From: Tetraselmis striata
Lineage: Eukaryota > Chlorophyta > Chlorodendrophyceae > Chlorodendrales > Chlorodendraceae
Assembly: GCA_006384855.1 (NCBI GenBank)
Contig: VCJN01002417.1
Location: 124,001-188,000 of the forward strand
Reading direction: 5' to 3'
DNA length: 64,000 nt
Shown in pieces: positions 54,601 through 64,000 of this stretch (positions within the stretch are counted from its first letter, which is position 1; each line of letters opens with the position of its first letter). Under the pieces are notes generated by a model. That model made no database searches. It saw only the letters and a program-made list of their open reading frames with translations, and was not told where the DNA came from. The position numbers and the translations under genes are program-made.

Positions 54601-55920
54601 GTACTGAAGGCACGCATAAGTTCCTGCGTGCATGCATGGACCCATACTTCCCTAGCCTGCCTTTGTGGCGCCTTGGCTTTGTGAAACAGTGGGAGGCCGC
54701 TGGCGCGGACAATGCGGTGGATATGTTTGAGGGCACGGGACCGGGCTGCAGGGGCGCCGCCGTGCAGGCAGGCACCTGAGGCTCCCCCGCCACCTGGACG
54801 GCCTGCAAGGTGGCGCTGGCTAAGTAATGTGAAGAAATGGCACACTGGAGCCTGAGCCGGCCTGGAAGGAGGAATATGATGCAAGGGGGCTCGACCCCCC
54901 TAAAATCAGGTGAACTCCCCTCCCCCCCGCCCCTCCCGGCCCCATGCCGCCCTCTACCTTCCAATATTGCTGGAATCGTAACGCACGTCAAAGGACATAA
55001 TCTTAACGCAGCATGTTCCGGCAATGTACTCAACTTCCTACTACCATGTGAGCCGACTATTTACTACATACCCTGCTGCGCGCTGGCGCCCCGCTGCCCC
55101 GGCCTCGTTAGCAAAGGAAATGCGGTTTGTGAAATCGACGGACATGAGTCGATTATATTTAACTTTTATCTGCGGTCAAGAATGATTTAACCTGATTGTT
55201 GATTCTGATTTATGAGGTTGTTGCACAACCCCGCAGGTACAACCTGTATCACCAGTGCAAGACAGGGGAGGGGACATCATTCATGGCTACCTATGTATCG
55301 TACACCAGGACACAAGGACGGAAGCGCAACTATTGGATAAAGGCGACCCCCTCCCCCACCCCTTCCCCTCCTCGCCGACTTCAAGCTGCCTACATAGGGT
55401 CGCCCTGCTGAGTTATGGTATACACACACATGCAGGTCGTGCATGAGAAGCCCGAGACACGGAGGCCTGTGGTGTTCAAGCACAAAACATAGGACGAGCA
55501 GCGGGTGCCCACTGATGAGTACGGCAGACGGCCATGCTGCGAGGCATGCATGCCGATGTGGAGCAGCATGACAACGACGTGTATGATGGGGAAGTGCTGT
55601 ACTTCCTGGAGGTGACCCACACCAGCCCTTCGGTGCCGGAGCTCACCCTCGCCGTGTGCCGACTGCACGTAGCTGAGCGCATGGTCATAGGGTCCCCCTC
55701 GGCACGGGTGTGTGGCAGAGCAAGGCGCCCCTTCGGCCAAACATTCGCAAGGGGCATGACGCCTTCCATGTCGCGCTGAAGCACATCGAGGAGAAACTGT
55801 GATGCTTCTATGCTGATCCGGATATAGTGACAGAAGAGCACTTATCCAAATTTGGCATGTCCTCACAAGATGTGGGACAGTATCTGTGGTGCACATATAA
55901 CAAAATGACCTTGCACTACT
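51669..55920 (+). pseudogene. CACTA/Tnp2-type transposase, copy 2
   Basis: Same exon series as copy 1: acidic exon 51669-51914 (LDADSDADSDAEGIVAGAVD) with a GTGAGT donor, C23-tract intron, then Tnp2 sequence from 52018. Disabled by, among others, TGA in IVN*CPCDEHRYG (52290), TAG in GDWS*DDRCPRC (52344), an insertion near 52185-52240, TAG at 55491 and TGA at 55800. DFWPLPIAHALLLGVVKDFW (53750) and LNLHNLVCRGRAQEAARD (54355) remain. Confidence 0.7.
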
Positions 55921-56208
55921 AGCTGAATTACCGTAAAGCTTGTAAATGTAATCGATCAAATATCTGATGCCCATCAATTCCGCGCAGCGTCCCGGCGCCG
56001 CTGATGCCATGCGCACCCACCGCCCAAATAAACCTAGTCCCCTTGGCAATCTGAATTTAAGCATCCCCTGCGGGCAGTCTGCTGGGTACGAGGGATTTCA
56101 AAGGGAAGGGACACAGTTGGGGCACGCAGTCATAGGGGTCAGGCTTGCGAAACTGTTACACAATGCTAGAATTACAACACTTATGCGTGCTGCTACGTTA
56201 CTCGCCAC

Positions 56209-56724
56209 CTACTTTGTACTTCCCTCGCTATGGATAACTAGCACCTCCCACCTTGGCAAGGGGGGGAGGGGGTCGGGCAAGGCAGCAAGAGGCGTCACAA
56301 GATCGGCTCGTTTGAACTTAGGCACGTATGGTCGCCTCCTACATATGTCCTCTTGAACCCGCCAAAGCTTTTTGAAGCTTGTGTGCTCTTGGAGGGGCAG
56401 CCAAGCCTTGGACCACGCGCGGCTCACTCTCCTTCGAGGGAGCCATTCCTTTAGGGCGGCAAACACTACGCGGCAGCTGTTAGCGGCCTTTTCCCGAATG
56501 ATCGCCCACACGTCCTCAGGTAAATCGTCCCACGGGCAGTGCAGCACCTCGCCGGGTACGGGCGCGGTGGCTGACGTTTCCTCCACCGAGTCGTCGGGTT
56601 CGGGTCCGGGGGCTGCTGGTTTCGCCACGGGCTTTGGTTTCACCTCCGGGGCTGCATCCATCGCGCGCAGTTGGGCAGTACGACTTGTGTTGGTATGACC
56701 TACCCCGCCGTTGGCAGTAGCCAT
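56209..56724 (-). CDS. F-box-like protein (171 aa)
   Basis: Intact frame from ATG 56724 to TAG 56209. Residues 20-60 are acidic/Pro-rich linker (KPKPVAKPAAPGPEPDD). Residues about 67-105 read PWDDLPEDVWAIIREKAANS then RRRVSRAWSKAWLPLQ, the LP-x2-(V/I)W..I...V...W pattern of F-boxes that contact SKP1 in SCF ubiquitin ligases. No C-terminal substrate repeats follow; the tail ends WEVLVIHSEGSTK. It lies on the opposite strand to the transposase, within the region shared by both CACTA copies (a truncated, ATG-less remnant in copy 1), so it is carried cargo or an old passenger. Confidence 0.55.
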   Translation of the reverse strand: MATANGGVGHTNTSRTAQLRAMDAAPEVKPKPVAKPAAPGPEPDDSVEETSATAPVPGEVLHCPWDDLPEDVWAIIREKAANSCRVVFAALKEWLPRRRVSRAWSKAWLPLQEHTSFKKLWRVQEDICRRRPYVPKFKRADLVTPLAALPDPLPPLPRWEVLVIHSEGSTK

Positions 56725-57068
56725 GACGTATAATCAGCCGCTTGTATGACTGTCCAGGCTTGTGCGGACGCGTACAATCGATTTAAAAGCTGAATACGCC
56801 AGATTCCGCGACCATTCCCCGTTAAGGGGTAGCTACGGCCGAAGCACGGTTTTGTCGCAAATGTGTCTCAAATGTGTCCTCATGTAAACGCTAAATACGG
56901 GATAGATACGGGACACTACGCGATGGTTATGCAGCAAGCCAGAGTGCGCTTACATCGGAGCGCGATGAGAAGTCGTCTAGGCGCGCTTTTTTTTTGGACT
57001 AAAGCAGCATTTGCACCCACCTGACGCACACTCGCACCCGCTATAGACAATACCGTACTTGCTCACCC

Positions 57069-57274
57069 CCATCCACGCGGAAAAAGGGCGATTATTGAGT
57101 CAAAATGGGCACATTTCTGGACTCAAAATTGCACCCCCCTTAACTCAATATTGTACCCCTTTTGGGGGGTGCAAATTTGAGTCCAGCCTAACACTGTACG
57201 AATGTACTGTGAAACTGGCTTCCTTTTCTTGCCAACACTGTACGAGGTACTGTTCAGTGAAATGAACCTTCACT
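57069..57274. other. Intergenic with a strong hairpin
   Basis: AAATTGCACCCCCC (57125) and GGGGGGTGCAAATTT (57162) form an inverted repeat of about 13 bp around a 23-base AT-rich loop. GAGTCCAGCC follows and is similar to 1140. No gene. Confidence 0.55.
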
Positions 57275-57880
57275 ATGTACTACACGCATGTCCACCGCCC
57301 TTTGACGAGATGCGTCGCTACCCTTCCACGCCAACCGTTTTTTCTGGCCTCGAATGCTACGCCGCCACTGTGCTTCCCACTCATCTACCCCTCGCAAGCT
57401 CCCTCGCGCTTGTATTCTTTGAGGCATCTTAACGCTTCTCGGTGCACAAAAGCATGGCAGACCGTCCTCGTAGAGCAAAACGCACATCTGCCCGCTTGCA
57501 CAGTTCTGTGCGTGGCGGGGACATCTGCGGCTGCACTTGGCTTTGACCCAACGAGCAGGGCTCTCGACACACTGCTAGTGACCCCCATGGCGCAAGATTC
57601 TCCGCAGATGCACTTGCGTTCCGGCAGGAGGGCGTCTCAGGCGCCAATACCCACGACTCAGCCCATGAGGCCCATGCAGCCGGGCGGTGGGCAACATGGA
57701 AGCGGACCGCTATGGCCCGGGGCCGGAGATTCGCAGCCTTCGCCTCACGGCGAGCCTCAGCCTGACCCCCCAAGCCTCAAGGTGTGCCACCTTTGGTCCC
57801 TCTCCCAGGAGCGACTCCAACGGTACGCGGACTCGCATCTTCGCTTGCATCTCTCATCAGGGCGCCGTGGGCTGCGTTAA
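57275..57880 (+). CDS. Possible ORF (201 aa), unrecognised
   Basis: An open frame from ATG 57275 to TAA 57880 with a Pro/Gln/Gly-rich middle (MRPMQPGGGQHGSGPLWPG) and a more structured end, VCHLWSLSQERLQRYADSHL. Composition is equivocal. Could be coding or a chance ORF in GC-rich DNA. Confidence 0.25.
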   Translation: MYYTHVHRPLTRCVATLPRQPFFLASNATPPLCFPLIYPSQAPSRLYSLRHLNASRCTKAWQTVLVEQNAHLPACTVLCVAGTSAAALGFDPTSRALDTLLVTPMAQDSPQMHLRSGRRASQAPIPTTQPMRPMQPGGGQHGSGPLWPGAGDSQPSPHGEPQPDPPSLKVCHLWSLSQERLQRYADSHLRLHLSSGRRGLR

Positions 57881-57983
57881 GCGCACCTCGCCGTCGCGCA
57901 TCTCGACATGAGTGGTGACACCCGCCCCGTTTCCCACCCGCTTCGTGTTTTCGTCCTTGTCTGCCAACGACCTCTAACACATC

Positions 57984-58592
57984 ATGCACGATCCGCGATA
58001 CCCGATGACCTCAGACTGCAAGAGAGGGGCAGGGGCGAGAGGCAGCACGGTGAACATGCGGGCCTTCTTGGCCTCTGAAGACCACCGGCTTGTGTACAAC
58101 GAGTTGCGGGGGATTTGCAACGAGTATGTCCAAGAAGCTCACCGGCAGATGCGAATCTCGTCCCCTGGTAAAATGGCCCGGCAAAAGCCCTCGTCATGGC
58201 AGACCCGGACTACGGCTCGGGTCCTGCCAATGTTGATAGCGTGGCGGGGGAGGGGGGGGGGGCTGCTCCTCATCATCTTTCTCAATTGCTGCGCGCCACT
58301 CACTGCCGTCAGGAGGGGGCGAGATGTGACAGTTGTCGACGCCTTGAAGTTGGTCGTCGGACGAGATTCGGCGACTTTAAGGGCGCATCTCTCGGAGCAC
58401 CCCGGCAACCAACGTGGGTTCGTGTATGCGAGACAGCGAGAACCATGGCGGCGGCGAGAGATGCGGCACTGGAACCCGGAGGCCCACATTGGGGACGACG
58501 GGTACGTCCTCCTTGACGTCAAAGCAGCGGTGGCTGAAGCCACCGCTGGCACGACTGACGAGCAAGAGATGCGGAGGGTGGAGAGAATTTAA
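57984..58592 (+). CDS. Unrecognised ORF feeding into the 594-bp repeat
   Basis: Starts MHDPRYPMTSDCKRGAGARG, with NMRAFLASEDHRLVYNELRG, EAHRQMRISSPGK, a hydrophobic stretch GGLLLIIFLNCCAPLTAV, then KLVVGRDSATLRAHLSEHPG and EMRHWNPEAHIGDDGYVLLD. The last third is the segment that recurs in each 594-bp repeat unit downstream, so the tandem repeat is a multiplied 3' exon of this gene. No family recognised. Confidence 0.4.
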   Translation: MHDPRYPMTSDCKRGAGARGSTVNMRAFLASEDHRLVYNELRGICNEYVQEAHRQMRISSPGKMARQKPSSWQTRTTARVLPMLIAWRGRGGGLLLIIFLNCCAPLTAVRRGRDVTVVDALKLVVGRDSATLRAHLSEHPGNQRGFVYARQREPWRRREMRHWNPEAHIGDDGYVLLDVKAAVAEATAGTTDEQEMRRVERI

Positions 58593-60200
58593 AGGTAGAG
58601 GGTGGGATTACCCGCATCTCCGCAGTGGGGGCATATGAGCGCTCGCATCTCTCGCGTACAAACCCGTGAACTATCGCTCCTAGCTCTTGTAACGCTGCCC
58701 TGTGCAAGGATCCCTTTGTCGTTGTCATGTCGCCTTGGTTCACTCACCTGAATATGCTCCTACCGCTGCTGCCGGCCTACAAGGCGGAAATCTGTTGCGC
58801 GCAGATTCCGAGCACCTACTTGACGCAAGGGCCCCGCCCGCAAATGAACTACCTATCCACAGTCTGTTGAAAGCGGGTCGTGTTCTTCTCATCGCGTCCA
58901 AGCACCCAAGAAACCCCGACACCAACACACGCGCCTTGTGGTTGGTCGTCGGACGAGATTCGGCGACTTTAAGGGCGCATCTCTCGGAGCACCTCGGCAA
59001 CCAACGTGGGTTCGTGTATGCGAGACAGCGAGAACCATGACGGCGGCGAAAGAGATGCGGCACTGGAACCCGGAGGCCCACTTTGTAGACGACGGGTACG
59101 TCCTCCCGGACGTCAAAGCAGCGGTGGCTGAGGCCACCGCTGGCACGACTGACGAGCAAGAGATGCGGAGGGTGGAGAGAATTTAAAGGTAGAGGGTGGG
59201 ATTACCCGCATCTCCGCAGTGGGGGCATATGAGCGCCCGCATCTCTCGCGTGCAAACCCGTGTACTATCGCTCCTAGCTCTTGTAACGCTGCCCTAGGCA
59301 AGGAGCCCTTTGTCGTTGTCATGTCGCCTTGGTTCACTCACCTGAATATGCTCCTATAGCTGCTGCCGGCCTACAAGGCGGAAATCTGTTGCGCGCAGAT
59401 TCCGAGCACCTACTAGACGCAAGGGCCCCGCCCGCAAATGAACTACCTATCCACAGTCTGTTGAAAGCGGGTCGTGTACTTCTCATCGCGTCCAAGCACC
59501 CAAGAAACCCCGACACCAACAGACGCGCCTTGTGGTTGGTCGTCGGACGAGATTCGGCGACTTTAAGGGCGCATCTCTCGGAGCACCTCGGCAACCAACG
59601 TGGGTTCGTGTATGCGAGACGGCGAGAACCATGACGGCGGCGAAAGAGACGCGGCACTGGAACCCGGAGGCCCACATTGGGGACGACAGGTACGTCCTCC
59701 CGGACGTCAAAGAAGCGGTGGCTGAGGCCACCGCTAGCACGACTGACGAGCAAGAGATGCGGAGGGTGGAGGGATCGAATTGACCGCCGTAAAGGGTGGG
59801 ATTACCCGCATCTCCGCAGTGGGGGCAGGTGAACGCCCGCATCTCTCGTGTACAAACCCGTGTACTGTCGCCACTAGCTCTTGTAACGCTGCCCTAGGCA
59901 AGCCCTTTGTCGTTGCCATGTCGCCTTGGTTCACTCACCTGAATTTGCTCCTATAGCTGCTGGCGGCCTCCAAGGCGGTAATCTATCGCGTGCAGATTCC
60001 GAGCACCTACATGACGCAAAGGCCCCTGCCGCGAATGGACTACCTTGACAGCCTGTTGACAGCGGGTCGTGTTCTTCTCATCGCGCCAAAGCACCCAAGA
60101 AACCCCGACACTAACGGACGCGCCTTGTGGTTGGTCGTCGGAAGAGATTCGGCGACTTTAAGGGCGCATCTCTCGGAGCACCTCGGCAAGCAACGTGGGT
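58352..60200 (+). repeat. ~594-bp tandem repeat, 3.1 copies
   Basis: Unit starts (GGTCGTCGGA) at 58352, 58944, 59538 and 60133; the last is truncated at about 60205. Each unit has the coding-looking strip RDSATLRAHLSEH(L/P)GNQRG and GTTDEQEMRRVE, then CTCCGCAGTGGGGGCA, CTCTTGTAACGCTGCCCT and GTCGCCTTGGTTCACTCACC. Units are above 90% alike. Confidence 0.9.
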
Positions 60201-60284
60201 TCGTGTCTGGTCCGTGACAAGGGATTCATGCAGCTTGAAATTCGCTGCCATAGCTCCCTGGACAATACCTCATTATTCATAATC

Positions 60285-60540
60285 AACTATCACAACAAAT
60301 CATTCTCAACCGCAGATAAGAGTTTAATCGACTCCCGTCCGTCGATTTCACAAACCGCACTTCCTTTGCTAGCGCGGCCGGGGCAGCGGGGCGCCAACGC
60401 GCCGCGGCCGGGGCAGCGGGGCACCAACGCGCCGCGGCCGGGGCAGCGGGGCGCCAACGCGCCGCGGCCGGCGCAGCGGGGCGCCAACGCGCCGCGGCCG
60501 GCGCAGCGGGGCGCCAACGCGCCGCGGCCGGCGCATGTTG
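60285..60540 (-). repeat. 30-bp GC repeat (about 5.6 copies) with flank shared with the CACTA elements
   Basis: From 60373, units of GCGGCCGGGGCAGCGGGGCG plus CCAACGCGCC. The flank 60240-60372 (AACCGCAGATAAGAG, CCGTCGATTTCACAAACCGC, TTCCTTTGCTA) is the reverse complement of 31140-31210 and 55095-55190 inside both CACTA copies, which contain one to two units. A transposon-derived fragment has seeded an expanded array here. The frame encodes a RPGQRGANAP repeat, probably not a protein. Confidence 0.85.
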
Positions 60541-60544
60541 GTGA

Positions 60545-63500
60545 TTCATGCAGCCCCGCATACTAAATGGTTTGCAGCCATCTAGGCCATCAAAGCATGC
60601 TTAAAGGCAGCATCTGCGGTGCAGCGCTGCAGCAATCTGCGGCGTGCCGCCAGCAAATATAACGTATTAGCCCTACTGCCTTGCAGTCCGTATAGTATCG
60701 TCAAGCCGGTGCGTGTTCATATCCCTTCTATGCCATGCAGCCCCGCATACTAATAAATGGTTTGCAGCCATCCAGGCAATTGAAGCATGCCTTAAGGCAG
60801 CATCTGCGGTGCAGCGCTGCAGCAATCTGCGGCGTGCCGCCAGCAAATATAACGTATTAGCCCTACTGCCTTGCAGTCCGTATAGTATCGTCAAGCCGGT
60901 GCGTGTTCATATCCCTTTCATGCCATGCAGCCCCGCATACTAATAAATGGTTTGCAGCCATCTAGACAATTGAATCATGCCTTAAGGCAGCATCTGCGGT
61001 GCAGCGCTGCAGCAATCTGCGGCGTGCCGCCAGCAAATATCAGGCATTAGCCCTACTGCCTTGTAGTCCGTATAGTATCGTCAAGCCGGTGCGTGTTCAC
61101 ATCCCTTTCATGCCATGCAGCCCCGCATACTCATAAATGGTTTGCAGCCATCTAGACAATTGAAGCATGCCTTAAGGCAGCATCTGCGGTGCAGCGCTGC
61201 AGCAATCTGCGGCGTGCCGCCAGCAAATATCAGGCATTAGCCCTACTGCCTTGCAATCTGCATAGTATCGTCAAGTAGGTGCGTGCTCATATCCCTTCTA
61301 TGCCATACAGCCCCGCATACTAATAAATGATTTGCAGCCATCCAGTCAATTAAAACATGCCTTAAGGCAGCATTTGCGGTGCAGCGCTTCAGCAATCTGC
61401 GGCGTGCCGCCAGCAAATATCAGGCATTAGTTAGCCCTACTGCCTTGCAGTCCGTATAGTATCGTCAAGCCGGTGCGTGTTCATATCCCTTCTATGCCAT
61501 GCAGCCCCGCATACTAATAAATGGTTTGCAGCCATCCAGGCAATTGAAGCATGCCTTAAAGCAGCATCTGCGGTGCAGCGCTGCAGCAATCTGCGGCGTG
61601 CCGCCAGCAAATATAACGTATTAGCCCTACTGCCTTGCAGTCCGTATAGTATCGTCAAGTAGGTGCGTGTTCATATCCCTTTCATGCCATACAGCCCCGC
61701 ATACTAATAAATGGTTTGCAGCCATCCAGTCAATTAAAACATGCCTTAAGGCAGCATCTGCGGTGCAGCGCTGCAGCAATCTGCGGCGTGCCGCGAGCAA
61801 ATATCAGGCATTAGCCCTACTGCCTTGCAATCTGCATAGTATCGTCAAGCCGGTGCGTGCTCATATCCCTTTCATGCCATACAGCCCCGCATACTAATAA
61901 ATGATTTGCAGCCATCCAGTCAATTAAAACATGCCTTAAGGCAGCATCTGCGGTGCAGCGCTTCAGCAATCTGCGGCGTGCCGCCAGCAAATATCAGGCA
62001 TTAGCCCTACTGCCTTGCAGTCCGTATAGTATCGTCAAGCCGGTGCGTTTTCATATCCGTTTCATGCCATGCAGCCCCGCATACGAAATGGTTTGCAGCC
62101 ATGTAGGTAAATGGCTGCAGCAATCTGCGGCGTGCCGCCAGCAAATATAACGTATTAGCCCTACGGCCTTGCAGTCCGTATAGTATCGTCAAGCCGGTGC
62201 GTGTTCATATCCCTTTCATGCCATGCAGCCCCGCATACTAATAAATGGTTTGCAGCCATCTAGACAATTGAAGCATGCCTTAAGGCAGCATCTGCGGTGC
62301 AGCGCTGCAGCAATCTGCGGCGTGCCGCCAGCAAATAACAGGCATTAGCCCTACTGCCTTGTAGTCCGTATAGTATCGTCAAGCCGGTGCGTGTTCACAT
62401 CCCTTTCATGCCATGCAGCCCCGCATACTAATAAATGGTTTGCAGCCATCTAGACAATTGAAGCATGCCTTAAGGCAGCATCTGCGGTGCAGCGCTGCAG
62501 CAATCTGCGGCGTGCCGCGAGCAAATATCAGGCATTAGCCCTACTGCCTTGCAATCTGCATAGTATCGTCAAGTAGGTGCGTGCTCATATCCCTTCTATG
62601 CCATACAGCCCCGCATACTAATAAATGATTTGCAGCCATCCAGTCAATTAAAACATGCCTTAAGGCAGCATCTGCGGTGCAGCGCTTCAGCAATCTGCGG
62701 CGTGCCGCCAGCAAATATCAGGCATTAGCCCTACTGCCTTGCAGTCCGTATAGTATCGTCAAGCCGGTGCGTGTTCATATCCCTTTCATGCCATGCAGCC
62801 CCGCATACTAATAAATGGTTTGCAGCCATCCAGGCAATTGAAGCATGCCTTAAGGCAGCATCTGCGGTGCAGCGCTGCAGCAATCTGCGGCGTGCCGCCA
62901 GCAAATATAACGTATTAGCCCTACTGCCTTGCAGTCCGTATAGTATCGTCAAGTAGGTGCGTGTTCATATCCCTTTCATGCCATACAGCCCCGCATACTA
63001 ATAAATGGTTTGCAGCCATCCAGTTAATTAAAACATGCCTTAAGGCAGCATCTGCGGTGCAGCGCTGCAGCAATCTGCGGCGTGCCGCCAGCAAATATCA
63101 GGCATTAGCCCTACTGCCTTGCAATCTGCATAGTATCGTCAAGCCGGTGCGTGCTCATATCCCTTCTATGCCATACAGCCCCGCATACTAATAAATGATT
63201 TGCAGCCATCCAGTCAATTAAAACATGCCTTAAGGCAGCATCTGCGGTGCAGCGCTTCAGCAATCTGCGGCGTGCCGCCAGCAAATATCAGGCATTAGCC
63301 CTACTGCCTTGCAGTCCGTATAGTATCGTCAAGCCGGTGCGTGTTCATATCCGTTTTATGCCATGCAGCCCCGCATACGAAATGGTTTGCAGCCATGTAG
63401 GCAAATGGCTGCAGCAATCTGCGGCGTGCCGCCAGCAAATATGAGGTATTAGCCCTACGGCCTTGCAGTCCGTATAGTATCGTCAAGCCGGTGCGTGTTC

Positions 63501-63870
63501 ACATCCCTTCTATGCCATGCAGCCCCGCATACTAATAAATGGTTTGCAGCCATCTAGACAATTGAAGCATGCCTTAAGGCAGCATCTGCGGTGCAGCGCT
63601 GCAGCAATCTGCGGCGTGCCGCCAGCAAATATCAGGCATTAGCCCTACTGCCTTGCAATCTGCATAGTATCGTCAAGTAGGTGCGTGTTCACATCCCTTC
63701 TATGCCATGCAGCCCCGCATACGAAATGGTTTGCAGCCATCTAGGCAATAGAAGCATGCCTTAAGGCAGCATCTGCGGTGCAGCGCTGCAGCAATCTGCG
63801 GCGTGCCGCGAGCAAATATCAGGCATTAGTGGTACTGCCTTGCAATCTGTATAGTATTGTAAAGCATATG
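60545..63870. repeat. 190-bp satellite array with 1,294-bp higher-order repeat
   Basis: About 17.5 monomers of 187-194 bp, marked by CAGCCCCGCATACTAATAAA (for example 60738, 60928, 61118, 61308, 61502). Monomers near 62080 and 63370 are short (about 150 bp), with CATACGAAATGG instead of CATACTAATAAATGG. Distinct variants recur at exactly 1,294 bp (61437 and 62731; 61667 and 62961; 61953 and 63247), so seven monomers form a higher-order unit. Typical of pericentromeric or subtelomeric satellite. Confidence 0.93.
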
Positions 63871-64000
63871 GGCAATTAAATCCCCTTTTTCGTCATAAAA
63901 ATCCTCATACTGGAAGGTTGCCGAGCCGGCTCTTTACCTTCCACCGTCTTGGTCGACGACCGCTACTACCAGGTCGTAGCGGCGCCGCGTCAGGCTGGCG
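63871..64000. other. Unique sequence beyond the satellite
   Basis: The satellite decays at about 63860 and is followed by CATAAAAATCCTCATACTGG and GC-rich sequence cut by the window end. Nothing identifiable. Confidence 0.3.

Larger units (their letters stand above)
50275..57068 (+). mobile_element. CACTA/Tnp2-type DNA transposon, copy 2 (no nested insertion)
   Basis: Parallel to 21588-32468 from CTCCCAGCTTGTTCCG to GCTCACCCCC. It lacks the 4.68-kb nested element and retains a roughly 670-bp segment with an intact F-box-like gene. Coding regions carry more stops than copy 1 in the transposase but keep the N-terminal ATG. The two copies complement each other for reconstructing element structure. 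Confidence 0.65.

Noticed and set aside
50275..57068. CACTA terminal repeats at the ends of the Tnp2-type element
   Set aside because: CCCACTAGG precedes copy 2 and CACTACTAG occurs near the transposase end, but the left motif is not shared by copy 1, so these are not convincing termini.
60545..63870. 60-76-aa ORFs recurring along the 190-bp satellite
   Set aside because: They follow the satellite phase, appear on both strands and show no codon-level conservation beyond the repeat itself.
1..64000. tRNA or rRNA genes
   Set aside because: Isolated GGTTCGA-like motifs (for example 10868 and 16023) lack the paired stems of a tRNA, and no rRNA-like conserved stretches were seen.

Overview
This is eukaryotic nuclear DNA. 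It has spliceosomal GT-AG introns (mostly GTGAGT or GTAAGT donors), LTR and non-LTR retrotransposons, hAT and CACTA-type DNA transposons, minisatellites and a higher-order satellite, and no bacterial operon structure. It is GC-rich and carries many homopolymeric G or C tracts of 15-24 bases. The transposon repertoire best fits a unicellular alga or similar protist, possibly of the green lineage; I cannot name the species. I see no confident housekeeping gene. The window reads as a transposon-dense, heterochromatin-like block (subtelomeric or pericentromeric) ending in satellite DNA.

Layout. 0-1 kb: a 24-bp minisatellite and an exon of a gene family that reappears at 36 kb. 1.2-2.1 kb and 13.7-14.8 kb: two degraded members of an unrecognised Cys-rich family. 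3.3-5.3 kb: a hAT element with terminal inverted repeats (TIRs) and an 8-bp target-site duplication (TSD). 5.7-6.5 kb: an unrecognised 251-aa ORF. 7.2-13.1 kb: a minus-strand non-LTR retrotransposon (zinc finger, RT, zinc knuckle, restriction-like endonuclease). 15.7-20.9 kb: a copia element with two LTRs and a 5-bp TSD. 21.6-32.5 kb and 50.3-57.1 kb: two copies of a CACTA/Tnp2-type transposon. Copy 1 is split by a nested 4.68-kb TIR element (22.9-27.6 kb) that carries its own genes; copy 2 preserves the empty site.

33.1-49.3 kb is the most interesting part. Two divergently transcribed multi-exon genes share a roughly 640-bp intergenic region. The minus-strand gene ends in a DNA N6/N4-methyltransferase-like domain (33.1-34.4 kb). 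The plus-strand gene is a DUF7869-type protein, a family common in transposon-like loci. Both genes carry the same 24-bp minisatellite inside introns. A segment of about 2.7 kb, containing one array, the shared promoter and the first exons of both genes, is present three times in tandem (38.0-46.2 kb), as expected from unequal exchange between intronic arrays. A second family member is cut by the left window edge.

57.1-60.2 kb: unrecognised ORFs and a roughly 594-bp tandem repeat. 60.4-60.5 kb: a 30-bp repeat. 60.5-63.9 kb: a 190-bp satellite with a 1,294-bp higher-order period.

Almost every coding region has in-frame stops or single-base frameshifts. Some may be assembly errors, but several are real decay, because paired copies differ at those positions. 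Spliced structures are my own reading of splice signals and reading frames, without transcript support.
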